A stretch of 64,000 nt of DNA from Epiperipatus broadwayi. Taxonomy: Eukaryota > Onychophora > Udeonychophora > Euonychophora > Peripatidae. The stretch is from positions 500,001 through 564,000 of the forward strand of contig JAQFVV010012510.1 in the NCBI GenBank assembly GCA_028023455.1, read 5' to 3'. This document shows, piece by piece, positions 1-11,345 of the stretch (its first letter is position 1; the number at the start of each line of letters is the position of its first letter). The notes under the pieces are model-generated. The model worked only from the letters and a program-made list of their open reading frames with translations, did no database searches and was not told the DNA's origin. The translations under genes and the position numbers were made by a program.

Positions 1-468
1 GTTTGTCTTAGCCATTAGAAGGCCGTTTATGATGCGTAACACAAAAATAATACGGCCTATTTCTGCTTCGCGACAGTTATTGTGAATCCACACACTTATC
101 TTTCATTTACAGTTTGATATATATGTGTGTTTAGTTGGATTAGTCAAATTTTTACAATATACGTTACACAATATTTGTATTTATAATTTATTTAATAAAC
201 ATGAATTTATAGTAATTTTCTAAATGGCCACACCCTTGTTTATAGAATGTATAAGGTGTAAAAGCTTGCCGAGGGTAGGTAAAAAAGAATTCGGCCGATA
301 TTGTGTGCAAAATCTCGTTTTCACGTGAAATACCACGTAGTTGATAAAATGGATGGCGATCAACTTTTTCTGCAGTTGCTGACAACAGAAGCCGAAATAT
401 TTCTGCTGTCCAATAAAAATATACAATATTTTGATATCTCTTATTTTAGCATTACAAACAACAGAACA
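1..468. other. Unique AT-rich sequence, no gene seen
   Basis: The first 120 bases are somewhat less AT-rich than the rest. Short open frames on both strands have no recognisable protein motif and overlap each other. I see no repeat or RNA gene before the telomere-like tract begins. Confidence 0.5.
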
Positions 469-588
469 CTAACCCTAAAACTAACCCTAAAACTAACCCT
501 AAACCTAACCCTAAACTAATTCTAAAACTAACCCTAAAACTAATCCTAACTAACCCTAAAACTAACCCTAAACCTAACCCTAACCCTA
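469..588 (+). repeat. Degenerate telomere-like (CCCTAA) tract
   Basis: About 120 bp is made of CTAACCCTAAA-type units of 6 to 12 bp, with CCCTAA and CCCTAAA intermixed. TTAGGG is the telomere repeat of most animals other than arthropods, where TTAGG prevails, so this looks like an interstitial or subtelomeric relic. The units are irregular, which argues against an active telomere end. Sequence continues on both sides. Confidence 0.75.
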
Positions 589-613
589 CACAATTGTTTT
601 GTTATGTAGAAAG

Positions 614-905
614 CAATAATTAAGTGAAAGAAATCACTAAATAGACATCACAGAGTAGCAGCTTTGTCCAAAAACAGTGATTTAAAAATATAAAAAAAGG
701 TTGTCGTTTACCAATAATTAAGCAAAAGACATCGCTAAATAGACATCGCAGAGTAGCAGCTTTGTCCAAAAACAGTGATTTAAAAATAAAAAAAAGGTTG
801 TTGTTTACCAATAATTAAGCGAAAGACATCGCTAAATAAACATCGCAGAGTAGCAACTTTGTCCAAAAACAGTGATTTAAAAATAAAAAAAAAGGTTGTC
901 ATTTA
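614..905 (+). repeat. 98-bp tandem repeat, three units
   Basis: Three successive units begin with CAATAATTAAG at 614, 712 and 809 (periods 98 and 97 bp). They share a segment containing CAGAGTAGCAGCTTTG and AACAGTGATTTAAAAATA. A fragment of the same unit (AACAGTGATT, TTAAAAATA) recurs near 989-1022. The array lies directly beside the telomere-like tract, so it may be a subtelomeric satellite. Units are about 95% alike by eye. Confidence 0.85.
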
Positions 906-1022
906 CTAAATACAAAATTAAAATTAAACAACTTTTTTAATAAAAAGGCATGAAAAAAAGTTATAGCAATCAATAAATTAATAGCCAAAAAAAAAAAAAC
1001 AGTGATTCGATTTAAAAATATA

Positions 1023-3349
1023 ACACAGCCCCCGAACATGGTATTGTATTGTTTTTGACTGCCAACAATGCCATCAAGTGGCCAAGCCTGATTATGTTAT
1101 AATTACCGATTTTTTTTGTAACTAAATAGCTGTACTACATATTTTAGTTAATTGCTTAATATGTGAATATAAATCTGGTATAGGTTTATACCAAGGAATA
1201 TTTTTTTATATATTTTAACTGCAAGTGCTAAAACACTAGATAGAGAGGGAGTTGGTCAGGTTATTTATTGTTGTATAGGGGCTAATTTCATATTTTTAAT
1301 ATTAAATAACAATATGTGTTTTAGAAGAAAAAAAATTCTGGATTGAGATTTTAATAATACTCCTACTGTTTTGCCAAAATGTGTTGTGCATGTCTGCATT
1401 AAATCCAGATTTATTGCTATTCTAAATGCAGAATGATCAGAAAACGGAGAAGGATTTAGTGCTGAGCTCATTAATTGACATAACTTGGGAGAATAGAAGG
1501 AAAGGTCTATAAATGAAGAATGTATCTACCATTATAAAAGGAGATGGTATCTGAGGAAGATACATCCATTTATTTACAAATGTATGATAGTTTATATTAA
1601 AGTCTGTAAAGAAGATTATAAGGTATGGTGTGGAAGTGAGTAAAAAATTTAACACAAGCACTAGTCTATTAATGACTGTCGGATCATGTAATACATAAGT
1701 AAAAGTGCTGAATGATTATATATATATATATATTGTACCCTTTTCTATATAATATAGATATATATATATATAATTATTTAAAAAAGAAAGGGACATGCTT
1801 TAGTAATAATAATCCTGATTCTACTTGATGGTGAGGAAAAATATCAAAAGAAAGCAGAAAATAAGCATATTTAGGTGCATGCATAAATCAGTTTTTCAAT
1901 ACATGTAAAGTTTAGTCTCTAATAAGTCTAATATATATAAACGTGTAATTTTCATCCATTTTATTAAATGAAAATTTTGAATAATCTTCTTACATTAAAA
2001 GATCTTATCCTAAGCTTCATAATAAAAATATATTTAAATAAAATTAATTTGATAATTATATTTTAGTATATTGTGTGTGTGTACTTAGATTTTTCAGTCT
2101 CTAGTCCGATCTTACATTATACGGTTGATATAGATTTAAAATTAGAGTTACCTTCATTATGTTCAAATTAATGTGTTCTCGATCATTAATAGTATTATAT
2201 TTTCTCTGAGTAAATAGTCAAAATTAATTATAAATATGCTGTCTATTATAATTACTGATTTTATTTTACTAAACTATTTAAGAAAAAATTAGATCCCTCT
2301 AGTGGCAGTTTTTTTTTAAATCGTGTCTGAGTTTTATTATATTGTACACTGTCAGAACATCATGCAAATATTTCTTCAGTTAAAGATATCTTTTCATCAT
2401 CTAAGTTTATTTCACCAACAATGTCACAACTAGATGACATCATTGATGTTTCAGTGTGCAGATCTGATTGTATCTTATTTTTGTTATAAGTTTGTAGTTG
2501 AATCTTTGTGTAAATTTCCAAATCAATTTTTTGTGAAGTATTGAATAAAAATTTTTTTTATATATTTTGTAGTTGGAGTTATCTTCTTTACTTTCTTGAA
2601 TGTTTGTTCCTTTTTTCTTTTTTTTTTAGTGGATAGCTGCGATTTTGTTTATAAAACGAACCTTGATTATTGGCCAAGGAATTTGGTAGAGAATTAGTTA
2701 CAGTTATATTAATCATAATTTGTATATTTGTTTTAGTGATTGACATAGTTGGTAAATTAATATATTTATGTAAATAAGTCAATTATTTTATATAGCGTGA
2801 TGTTTTTTTATAAACAATAATATTTAAACAGCATTAAACTGTTGCACATGGCTTTGGATTTTAAATCTAAAATGAATGAATACTAACACTTCAACCACAT
2901 GATAAATCATCTGTTAATATTTTATTATTCACTTCTGTATTTTCATTACATGATTGGGTATCAGTAATGTTATTAACGTTATCTGTTACAAAATTGTACT
3001 CATATTGGTAGCAATATGTTCAGTAGGATTTTTATTAAGAATTATTTGTTAATCTTGATCTGAGTTATTGGAATTTGTGCATCAGTGTGTATCTGTGACA
3101 ATCATATTGTATCCTAAGCATTGAGGTGCAAATAATTAAAAGCAGTATGGCTTCTTGGTCTGAGATTTTAATAGGAATATAACTTGGATCTATATTTTCA
3201 TTTAATTTAACTTTGGATTCATTACAGTTTCTAAAGACTGAGATTGGGGTATTTTTCAGATACATAACTTGGAATGCTATAACTGTACCAAATGATTTTA
3301 TGAGCTTATGAAAATTATATTTAGTGAGGTATGTATTTTTCAATAGCCC
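1023..3349. other. AT-rich intergenic sequence
   Basis: It holds short A/T runs and TA-rich microsatellites near 1717-1772. Minus-strand open frames at 1265-1661 and 2588-2782 have no motif I can recognise. Some of it may be very old retroelement sequence beyond recognition. Confidence 0.4.
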
Positions 3350-3765
3350 AGTTATATAATTTTCTCACTGTTAATCTTTTTAGTATCATTATATAATTTA
3401 ATTGCTGTTGTTGTATTTTTATAAATATTTTTCAGAACATGATAATATCCTGGGTCTATACCTTGATGATCCAATGCTTTAATCACTGAAGACATTCTTA
3501 TAGAATCAAATGCCTTTTCATAATCTTCAAATCCAAAGCATAATGGCAACTCATATTCAATGAGTAAAATCCAAACATTACTACAAGTTGTAATTATCTT
3601 GGTAAAAATTGTATAGAACTGATTAAAAGACTGATAGGGTTGTAATTTCTAATATATTTTTATCATCTTTTCTAAATATTAATATTAATATTGCACCTTC
3701 CAATCAACTGGTGCATATCTTTCGAATTGTCCAGTATTTTAAATGAAGAGGTGAAACGTGCAATT
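3350..3765 (-). pseudogene. RTE-like LINE reverse transcriptase fragment
   Basis: On the minus strand an open frame of about 65 residues (3352-3549) contains FEDYEKAFDSI followed by ALDHQGIDPGYYHVLKNIYK. This is the palm-domain aspartate motif region of an RTE-type non-LTR reverse transcriptase, of the kind often mis-annotated as craniofacial development protein 2-like. Upstream, to about 3765, the frame is broken but still resembles the preceding fingers region (APVDWK, then a degraded NNYRPISLL-like stretch). No second catalytic motif (YADD) follows, so the copy is internally truncated. The subfamily is inferred from motif spacing by eye only. Confidence 0.75.
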
Positions 3766-3901
3766 AAATTTATGACGAGAAAAAAAGTTGCTGGTTTAAT
3801 AATGGAATTACAATCCATATCTTAAAAGCAGAAGGTGAAGAAATAAAAAAAAATTTGGCACAATTGTATACAAAATATTTACATGATAAAAATAAATATG
3901 A

Positions 3902-4640
3902 AAATAATGAATAATATTTCTGAGTGTAATTGTCATACCTTACTCTCACACAAGGTAGGGACTGGTTTTTATCTGCTCTTAATACCTGATAAAAAGATGT
4001 AATCATAAACATATAACAAAAGACATGCAAAAGAGATCTATGAACTCCAAGATGCATACTTCATGCTGAACCAGCACTCATCAGCCTGCCCAGACCACAA
4101 TCTTTTAACATAGCTTTATTATTGTTCAGTATATATCTATAGCAATTTTTTACAGATTAATTGATATGTGGCAAATGTGCAGATCTCACAACCTTAACAC
4201 AAACCATTTTAAAAGTATATTAATAATTTTTATTAGTCATTCATTAGATTAGCTAATATTCAATAATGAATAATATTTCTGTGGTGTAATTTTCACTATA
4301 CCACTCTCATGCAAAGTGGGTACTGGTTTCTATCTGCTTTTAACATCTTGTGGAGGTAGTGTAATCATAAACATATGACCTAGTACATATGAAAAAGTTA
4401 TATTATTCCCCAAGATGCACATTTTATGCTGACCCAGCATTCATCAGTTGGGTCAGACTGCAATCTCTTATACATATCTTTATCATTGTTCAGTTTATAT
4501 ATGGATAGAAAATTACTACATTTTAATTGATAAGGGTCAAATATGCTGCCCTCACAATATAATAAAAGTATATTATTTTTTATTATCCATTCATTCGACT
4601 AGAGATTATCCAATAATGAATAATATTTCTGTAGTGTAAT
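3902..4640 (-). mobile_element. Tandem family A hammerhead element array
   Basis: Two full units and the start of a third lie head to tail. Each begins AATAATGAATAATATTTCTG, at 3902, 4262 and 4612 (periods 360 and 350 bp). Each unit read on the minus strand holds a hammerhead motif: at 4040-4095 CTGATGAG, stem II TGCTG/CAGCA and GAAG; at 4410-4460 CTGATGA with the GAAA mutated to AAAA. The GATC-type outer stem I and the cleavage context AUC/UUGG are still visible. Tandem monomers of about 350 bp with one type I hammerhead each are the layout of animal retrozymes and hammerhead satellites. These particular ribozymes look inactive because GAAA is altered. Confidence 0.75.
4040..4095 (-). ncRNA. 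Degenerate hammerhead ribozyme, family A
   Basis: CTGATGAG is at 4077-4084 (minus strand). A perfect stem II follows, then GAAG instead of GAAA, then TATGCATC and TTGG. The stem I strand that should read CCAA is changed to CAGG, so the inner stem I is lost. Probably inactive. Confidence 0.6.
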
Positions 4641-4654
4641 ATTCACTACACCAT

Positions 4655-4860
4655 TTTTTCTAATCTAATGAATGACTAATAAAAAATATTTAATATACTT
4701 TCATTAAATAATTGTATCTAAATTGTGAGGGCAACATATTTGATAGATCAATTAAACTGTAATAATTTGCTATCTATATATACTGAATAATGATAAAGAT
4801 ATGTGTAAGAGATTGTGGCCTGGACCAATTGATGTCTTTGGTCATGTGTTTTAATCATCG
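4655..4860 (+). mobile_element. Inverted partial family A element
   Basis: This is the reverse complement of the downstream part of the neighbouring array. The hammerhead region is internally deleted: CTGGACCA joins ATTGATG and then TCTTTGGTCATGTG. Together with the array it forms a head-to-head arrangement. Confidence 0.65.
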
Positions 4861-6670
4861 CGTCACAAGGTCATTCATATATATACTATAAGTATCGATA
4901 TTTATGAATAAATTGATTATTATCAATAACAACAATATAGATATATAAAAACTAGAGAACAAATTAATGTGTTTAAAAGAAATAAAAAAATTTAATTATA
5001 AAGACTAATTAACAACTTGGTTTCCCACATCTTTTGTTTTTCTTATTCATCTACGAAAGTATTATTCATTATCTAAAATTAATTAATAATTTTTGATAAA
5101 GAGGACAAAAATATAAACACAATGTAAGTAGGACATGGAGAAAAAAAACACAACTAGGATAGTCGCATTCAACTGAATTTGACCACGTGATTAACGCAAA
5201 CTAACTTTTGTTCGATTAAAATAAATCAAATAACAGCGTTAATTAAACAAATATCAAACATGTGACAAAGCAACGGCGTTCAGTCAAGGGGGATTGTTGG
5301 CGAGACCAAATTAATTTTTCACTTTAATTTTTATTTTTTAATTTGCATTAGAAATTTAAAAGAAAATATTACTCAAAGCCCCTTTGGTTATTATTGGGGG
5401 GAAAAAAGGAATTATTAATACGTGGCTCATCCACAGAAAAATTAAATATGCACATACAGTACGTATGTATATTAAGTATTTTCACCATAGGCAATTGAAA
5501 AAATAAGTAATCACGTATTATGACAAAATATTAGCACTCGATCATCGTTGATAATAATTTGTCACCTTTTGTCTCATTGAATTTCTCTCTGCGCATTTAA
5601 CTCTCGCACTATATATATATTAAATAAATTCAATTTTAAATGCCACTACAATGTAAATGTCCACCCAGTATTTCTCCACTAAAACAATAACAAAGTACAA
5701 GCTAGTCGTCATCTAACTGGTAGGATGAGAGTTTCTATGTTTTTCTTCTCTTTGTTAACCCTTTATTATAAAAGATCTACATATTGGACCATAAATAAAA
5801 GTAGGATTTCATCTTTATTGTTAAAAGGAAATTGCCTTGACAACAGTTTGAGATTGTTCATTGTTAATGATATTGGAATGATCTGTGTTGGCTGGTTTTA
5901 GTGAATACTTATTTACTATACAGTAACGAGAAACAATTACTTAGCAAGTAACTTTATCTTGTTTGGAGATTTTCAATCACCTAAAATTTTGGATTCCATT
6001 TTAAGGTCATAGGAGGTAGATACATTAATAATAGTTTTAAGAATTTTTTTATATAAATTTAAATCATTTCTTTGAAGTATACTATACAAGCAAATATAAA
6101 AACTGTTCGCAAAAAGCATTTTACAGATAGTGGTAGCAACCATATTGATTTGCTTTCAGACATCAGCCAAATCAAGCATTCTTGATATAACTCCATTAAA
6201 AAAAGGTTTCTTACTATTAGAAGAAGCAATTATAGGTGTTAGCTGTAGTTTTTGTATACATCAAAATAAAACCATATTATAATAATAATTATTCTTTTTA
6301 TATAGTTTGCACAAACCAATTATAAATTTGTCTACATTTTATTAAAACTGTGCATATAATTATCATAAGTAAACATATTTTAACTTTGTGTTTATTAATA
6401 TGTTACAAAAAATATATTAAACCTACCCTAAGAAAAGTTTTATACTGTCTTTAAAATCATTGTCCCTATATCTTTCTATTTTTTAACACAATTATTTTCC
6501 ATTTAAGATTATCTAATTTCATTTTTTATATATTTCTCTAATCCATTATAATTTTTCAAACAAAATACACTTTTTCTTTTTATTTTAAAAATATTGACTG
6601 CTGATTTGTTAAAAATTTTAAATTACTTAAAGATATGGTAATTCGAAAGTTCTATATTTAAAAATATTTA
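4861..6670. other. AT-rich intergenic sequence
   Basis: No gene, tRNA or clear repeat is seen. 5150-5600 is slightly less AT-rich and looks single-copy within the window. Confidence 0.4.
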
Positions 6671-6674
6671 TTAT

Positions 6675-8110
6675 TTATAATCATTATCATTTCCACTGTA
6701 GGATGAAGGTCTATCCAAAGTTAAACCACTAAGTATCATATGATCTCCATTTCTTATGCTTGCTCATAACTGTTATTAAAACAGTTTTGCCTGTTCTATC
6801 CAAAGTTAATACAGATTCTCCGATTCATGTCTTCTTCTCTTTCCTTCAGTGAACTTTCTAATCTGAAATATCTACCTTATATGCAGTCTCTTTCTAAATA
6901 ACTTATAATCTTATGTAATCCAGTTTACATCTTCAACAACCAATCTATTATCATTTTTAGCAATGTATTTACTCTTGATCCTTTTCAATCTTTTAATTTT
7001 CTCAATGACGTCAATCTGCCAAATCACTCATCCATAAATTTTGCTTCCAATTTCTTCATGTTACTTCCAATATACATTTTGACATACTTTGCTGATAATC
7101 TGAAGTTTGTGATTGCTTTTCTATTAAGTGTCCAAGTTTTAGATCCATAAATAAACTCTGGCAAAACTTTTTTTTTTAAATACATGGGTATATTTTTTTA
7201 AATATTAAATTATTTTACAAAATAATCATTCCATCCAAATTTAATTCTATAATTAATATTACTCACTATGTCATCAACTTTATTCATTATTTTTATCTGA
7301 AATTTGTTAACTTCCATAAATTCCCTATTATCAGTTTTTATTTATATTTTTGTGAAAAGCTAGTGTACTACTTTAATCTGTTAAATCTATATTTTAAATT
7401 CTACTTTTTTTTGCATCTGATATCTCAGATATTTAAAGTTTTAAAGTATTATTTAATAAATAACTACACCATCTGCAAAGACTAAGTGACTTAATAAAGT
7501 CTACTTATGAAGCTTTCCACTTTAATCAACAAAATACTTTCCATAAAACTGAAGTAAGAAACTTTGGCGATATATGATCTTGTTATGTACATTTATCAAT
7601 ACTATTTTTTTTAAGTGGCTTCCTTTCATTTTAATATTCTTTGGAATTAGATGATATTCTGGATATATATCAAATCTCCAATTGTAGCAATGCTTATAGA
7701 ATCTGATGCTTTTTCATAATCTTCAAATCAAGAGCAAATCACATCTTATTCATCAATCCTTTCTATATTTTCTTTTAATATTTGGAAGTGATCTTTTATT
7801 TTATAATGATTTTAACCTTAGTAATTCTTCAGTTGGTTTGAGTCCAAAGTCCTCTGTAATCTAAATTTAATGATCTAAATAAATATTTTATACAGAACTG
7901 ATGGGAAAAACTGGTAAATCCCTTTTATTAATATTACTGCTGTATTTTCCTAATCATCTGGTATATTTTTGTTATTTAGATATTTAATATGTAGTTTTTT
8001 TAACAATTTTTTTATTTCTTTATCAGCTTCATTTAAAATATCAATAGTGATTCCATTATTTTTAGATTTGTTTTCCATTCTTCATATAGTTAATTGCATA
8101 TCTTCTCTCT
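6675..8110 (-). pseudogene. Decayed RTE-like LINE, RT to 3' end
   Basis: Read on the minus strand this runs from a broken reverse transcriptase to the 3' end. Near 7690-7750 the frame degrades a DFEDYEKASDS-like motif. Near 7020-7150 it resembles the C-terminal thumb region seen better at 60881-61282 (TLNRKAI, then a degraded GSNMKK-like stretch). It ends around 6675-6720 in the conserved 3' segment, whose plus-strand reading is CACTGTAGGATGAAGGTC. Many stops and indels make it a dead copy. A 70-bp family C element has inserted at 6725-6794. Confidence 0.7.
6725..6794 (+). mobile_element. Minimal family C element with 15-bp TSD
   Basis: A 70-bp insert begins ACCACTAAGTATCATATGATC and ends TTTTGCCTGT. 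It sits between exact copies of tctatccaaagttaa at 6710-6724 and 6795-6809. The RTE copies at 29.7 and 60.7 kb run straight through this site, confirming an insertion with a 15-bp target-site duplication. The insert has the two ends of family C but lacks the ribozyme, so it is an internally deleted copy. Confidence 0.9.
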
Positions 8111-8677
8111 TCATTTTAAATATTTGACATTTCTCAAGAGGCTGTGTTGTTGTATTTTCTATTATTTTTATTATTATTATACTGTTTTATCTTATAGAAT
8201 TCTTTTATATATTTTACAATGATGCCCCTCTTTTTAGTAAGAATAAAATTATTTTTTCTTAGTACTAAAACAATATTATTTCCAATATAAAGTGTAGTAT
8301 GGTATTGAGATTTTTGCTCTCGTGTGTAGCATTTTTACACGCATATTCTTGAGGTTAAAGCCTTAGTAAATATTATTTTTATATTATAGTAATATTTTTT
8401 TATACTATCATTGATTCTTTTTCATATCATTTTCAGAATTCCAAATATTCAATTCTTTTAATTGCTTTATTTTTGTATATTTTTATATTTCTTTTTTTCT
8501 TCATACATTACCTTACCTCAATTGAAAACTTACATCATAAATTGCTTACTGTTTTAGAGTGTGTGTGTGTGTGTTGGCTATCTGTGTAACTAGCCTTAGT
8601 AGAATATATATATATAATCTTCATATTGAATTTATTAATATTAAAACCATTATTGAAATATGCTAATATTTTAAAGT
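8111..8677. other. AT-rich sequence with short (GT)n
   Basis: There is a (GT)n run near 8560-8576 and a TA-rich run near 8607. No gene is seen. Confidence 0.4.
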
Positions 8678-8692
8678 TATTAACAAGTTAGA

Positions 8693-9002
8693 TTTGAAAT
8701 ACCAGGCACTCCTATATCTGGAGCCTAATTGTAAATGCAGGGGGGTTGAATTTAGACTTTCAAACCCTTTCACTATCCACACTATCTCATATTACTGATA
8801 CACATGACCACACACATGCAGAAAAGATAACTAATCACCAATATATGTATTTCATGTTAAACCAACTGATGAGTGCTGGTACAGCATGAATTATGTATAT
8901 TGGTGATTATTTATCTTTTCTGCATGTATGTTGTCCTGTGTATCAGTAATATGAGATAGTGTGGATAGTGAAGGGGCTTGAATGTCTGAGTTCAAACCCC
9001 TA
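8693..9002 (+). mobile_element. Family B hammerhead element, inverted dimer, 15-bp TSD
   Basis: A 310-bp element lies between exact copies of tattaacaagttaga (8678-8692 and 9003-9017). The arms (about 8743-8862 and 8888-9003) are inverted copies of one unit that ends in a GTCTGAGTTCAAACCCCTATA-type sequence. The ribozyme lies at the centre: CTGATGAG at 8866-8873, stem II TGCTG/CAGCA, then GAAT instead of GAAA. The single duplication pair shows that the inverted dimer inserted as one unit. Confidence 0.85.
8861..8905 (+). ncRNA. Degenerate hammerhead ribozyme, family B
   Basis: Stem I ACCAA pairs with TTGGT on either side of CTGATGAG and stem II. The conserved GAAA has become GAAT, which removes the A15.1-U16.1 pair. 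It may be weak or inactive. Confidence 0.6.
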
Positions 9003-9017
9003 TATTAACAAGTTAGA

Positions 9018-9867
9018 GTGTCTTTTATCTCAGTTTAGATTAAAATATACGTATACTTCATTAATTGATGTATACTTCCCATGCTGACTCTATTCAATTC
9101 AGTACAATCTTCTGTTAGTCAAATATTTACCTACCTATAGTTTATTGACAAAAAGGTGTGTTTATTTATTCATAACTAGAAGGAATGCAATTTATTTTTT
9201 ATTTAATCGATCACTACTGCATCTCTATTTGAATTTTTTGATGTTCGTTTTAAAAAATAGTTTATAATTTACAACAAAAAATTCATAAAATATAGAAATT
9301 TTTTTTCCCATAATTTTTGTTAATCTATTCTCTTGTTCATTTTTGCCTTCGTGTTGCCAATTATAAAAGTAGTATAGATCATTTTACTTGCTCTACTATG
9401 GTAGCATTAAAATCTCTCATGTCAATTTTAAAACGTTGATTTGGACTAAACAAAATTATTTTAACATCCAATGAGAATTGTTAGATTACAAATTTGAATT
9501 ATTTGCATTTGGTAGCTTCCTATAATTTATCTTACCATTCCTAACCTACATACCATCAATCTTCAAAACATTGTTCTCACTTTTTATTACTAATGAATTT
9601 ACCGCTGTTCTTTCAATATTGATATCCTTATAATAAAATATAATATGTGTCCAGTTTGATAATAGTTTGATTCTAACTTCACACAGTCTGATAATGTCTT
9701 ATTTAATACTAGTTTTTCTTCCACTTCATGTAGGTATTTTCACTTCATTATACAAATAAAAATAGCTAAATAATTCCTTAAATAGCATCCTCGGTCAATA
9801 AACCTCCAATTATTAGTATTCTCGACCTCTAATCAACTGCTTCTTTGGCTGATGGCTTTATACCCTC
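9018..9867. other. AT-rich intergenic sequence
   Basis: No feature is recognised. Confidence 0.4.
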
Positions 9868-9880
9868 CAGAATATGAGTT

Positions 9881-10194
9881 CATCACATGATCACCATTTC
9901 TTACGCTTGCTCATAACTGTTATTAAACAGGCAAAACTCTCCATTCAGTAGTGCCACTCAGTGCAAGCCAGAGTAATCAAAGGCTTGTGCATAAAATCCC
10001 TATTTAATACCTACTCATCCAATATCCCCAAACTAGTTTCTAGCTCACTGATGAAAGCCACAAGCTAGAAACTAGTCTAGGGATATCAGATGAGTAAGAA
10101 CTATATAGGGATTTTATGCACAAGCCTTCTGGCATCCATTGATTACCCTGGCTTACACTGAGTGGCACTACTGTATGGAGAATTTTACCAGTTT
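9881..10194 (+). mobile_element. Family C hammerhead element, inverted dimer, 13-bp TSD
   Basis: A 314-bp element lies between exact copies of cagaatatgagtt (9868-9880 and 10195-10207). It has a leader (CATCACATGATCACCATTTC to about 9930), then a reverse-complement unit, then a direct unit, forming a palindrome centred near 10040. The direct unit carries a hammerhead core with the cleavage triplet GUC. It ends in GAATTTTACCAGTTT, a mutated version of the usual GAGTTTTGCCTGTTTT end. Confidence 0.88.
10044..10085 (+). ncRNA. Hammerhead ribozyme, family C
   Basis: CTGATGA (10048-10054) is followed by A-AGC-CACAA-GCT-A, then GAAA (10068-10071), then CTAGTC with cleavage predicted after C10077. 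Stem II is three pairs (AGC/GCU) above an A-A mismatch at 10.1/11.1. Stem III is two pairs with a two-base loop, as in newt satellite 2 ribozymes. Stem I is weak in this copy because the 5' strand belongs to the palindrome centre. Confidence 0.65.
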
Positions 10195-10207
10195 CAGAAT
10201 ATGAGTT

Positions 10208-10779
10208 ATAATTTATTTTTGTTTATCATGATTATAAATATAAAAAAGATCATTCACACACTAATTTACACATTCATTTTGCTTTCAAAGAAATTCAACC
10301 AATATCTAAGTCAAGAATTATCAAATATCTAACTAAAAAGAAGACTATGTTTTATTTTGTTTCGTAAACTCGGAAATAAAAACAAGAAGGTCAGCATGCT
10401 GGTTAATGCTTATTGATGAACAATCTATCAACATTTAGCTACTGTATGAATAATCAGAATATAAATAATGGCTATGAAAGCAAAAACATATGAAATGGGT
10501 TTTTAAAATGTGCTCTATGTGTTTTTCAGAACTACGCAAATGAAACAAAGGATTTTCTTTTAGTACATTTTTTTTTACAGCCATGTCTTTCTTTCTCTCT
10601 ATATATTATCAAATTATATTTTTATCTCAGTGTCACCTTAGCTCAATTCTATCACAATCATTCATCAGCCCAGAAGTCCAGACCAACCACTCACATTATA
10701 GATACATTAGATACATATTTTTTTAAGTAATACAGATAGCAAGTGTTACAACTTAACTTCATATGCACATTTTTTTTAG
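10208..10779. other. AT-rich intergenic sequence
   Basis: Weak similarity to family A (a CATTCATCAG-like word with a nearby CCAGACCA) appears at 10645-10690, but it is too degraded to call. Confidence 0.35.
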
Positions 10780-11060
10780 AGATAACTTTATATAATATGT
10801 ATTTAAATATTTTTCAAACTTCTATTCCATCACACATTACTGAAACATATAATCAAAGGCATGTGAAAAAGATAAGTGTATCTCCAAGATGCACATTTTG
10901 TGCTGAACCAGCACTAATCATTTTAATCCAGGTCACAATCTCTTACACATATCCTGTTCAGTACATATAGATAGATAGCAAATTACTATAGTTTCATTGA
11001 CAAATTTCACCTCATCAGTTGGCCCAGATCACAATCACTTACATACATCTTCATCATTTG
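10780..11060 (-). mobile_element. Degraded tandem family A element
   Basis: The minus strand shows the family A unit with its hammerhead near 10885-10945. The core has decayed to ATGATTAG and AAAA, while stem II TGCTG/CAGCA is kept. A second truncated unit at 10998-11060 keeps CTGATGAG and the stem I arm GATCTGGGCCAA but lacks stem II. This is the relic of a tandem pair. Confidence 0.65.
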
Positions 11061-11074
11061 CTCAATGTATAGGA

Positions 11075-11345
11075 AGATAGGCAAATAGGTAGTTAGGTAA
11101 GTAGCTAGGTAGGTGGATAGGTAGGTAGGTGGGCAGGTAGATAGATGGAGGTAGATAGGTATATAGGTAGGGGGTAGGTGGGTAGGTATATAGGTAGCAG
11201 GAATAAAACATCCATGTATTGAACATAATGAGTGCTTATGTAGTAAGTAGAGGATAGATAGGTAGATAGAGGTAGATAGGTAAAGGGTAGGTGGGTAGGT
11301 ATGTAGGTAGCATGGACAAAGTGTCCATGTATTGAATAGAATGAG
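11075..11345 (+). repeat. Degenerate (GGTA)n in a 111-bp duplication
   Basis: GGTAGGTA/GATAGGTA-rich sequence occurs twice, each block followed by a CCATGTATTGA segment (near 11213 and 11324; period about 111 bp). A microsatellite appears to have been duplicated together with its flank. Confidence 0.8.

Noticed and set aside
1265-1661. Minus-strand frames suggestive of LINE endonuclease
   Set aside because: Words such as SDHS are present, but the order and spacing do not match the endonuclease motifs.
8693-9002. Interpretation of palindromic elements as DNA-transposon MITEs
   Set aside because: Target duplications of 13-15 bp with variable length and truncated copies fit target-primed retrotransposition instead.
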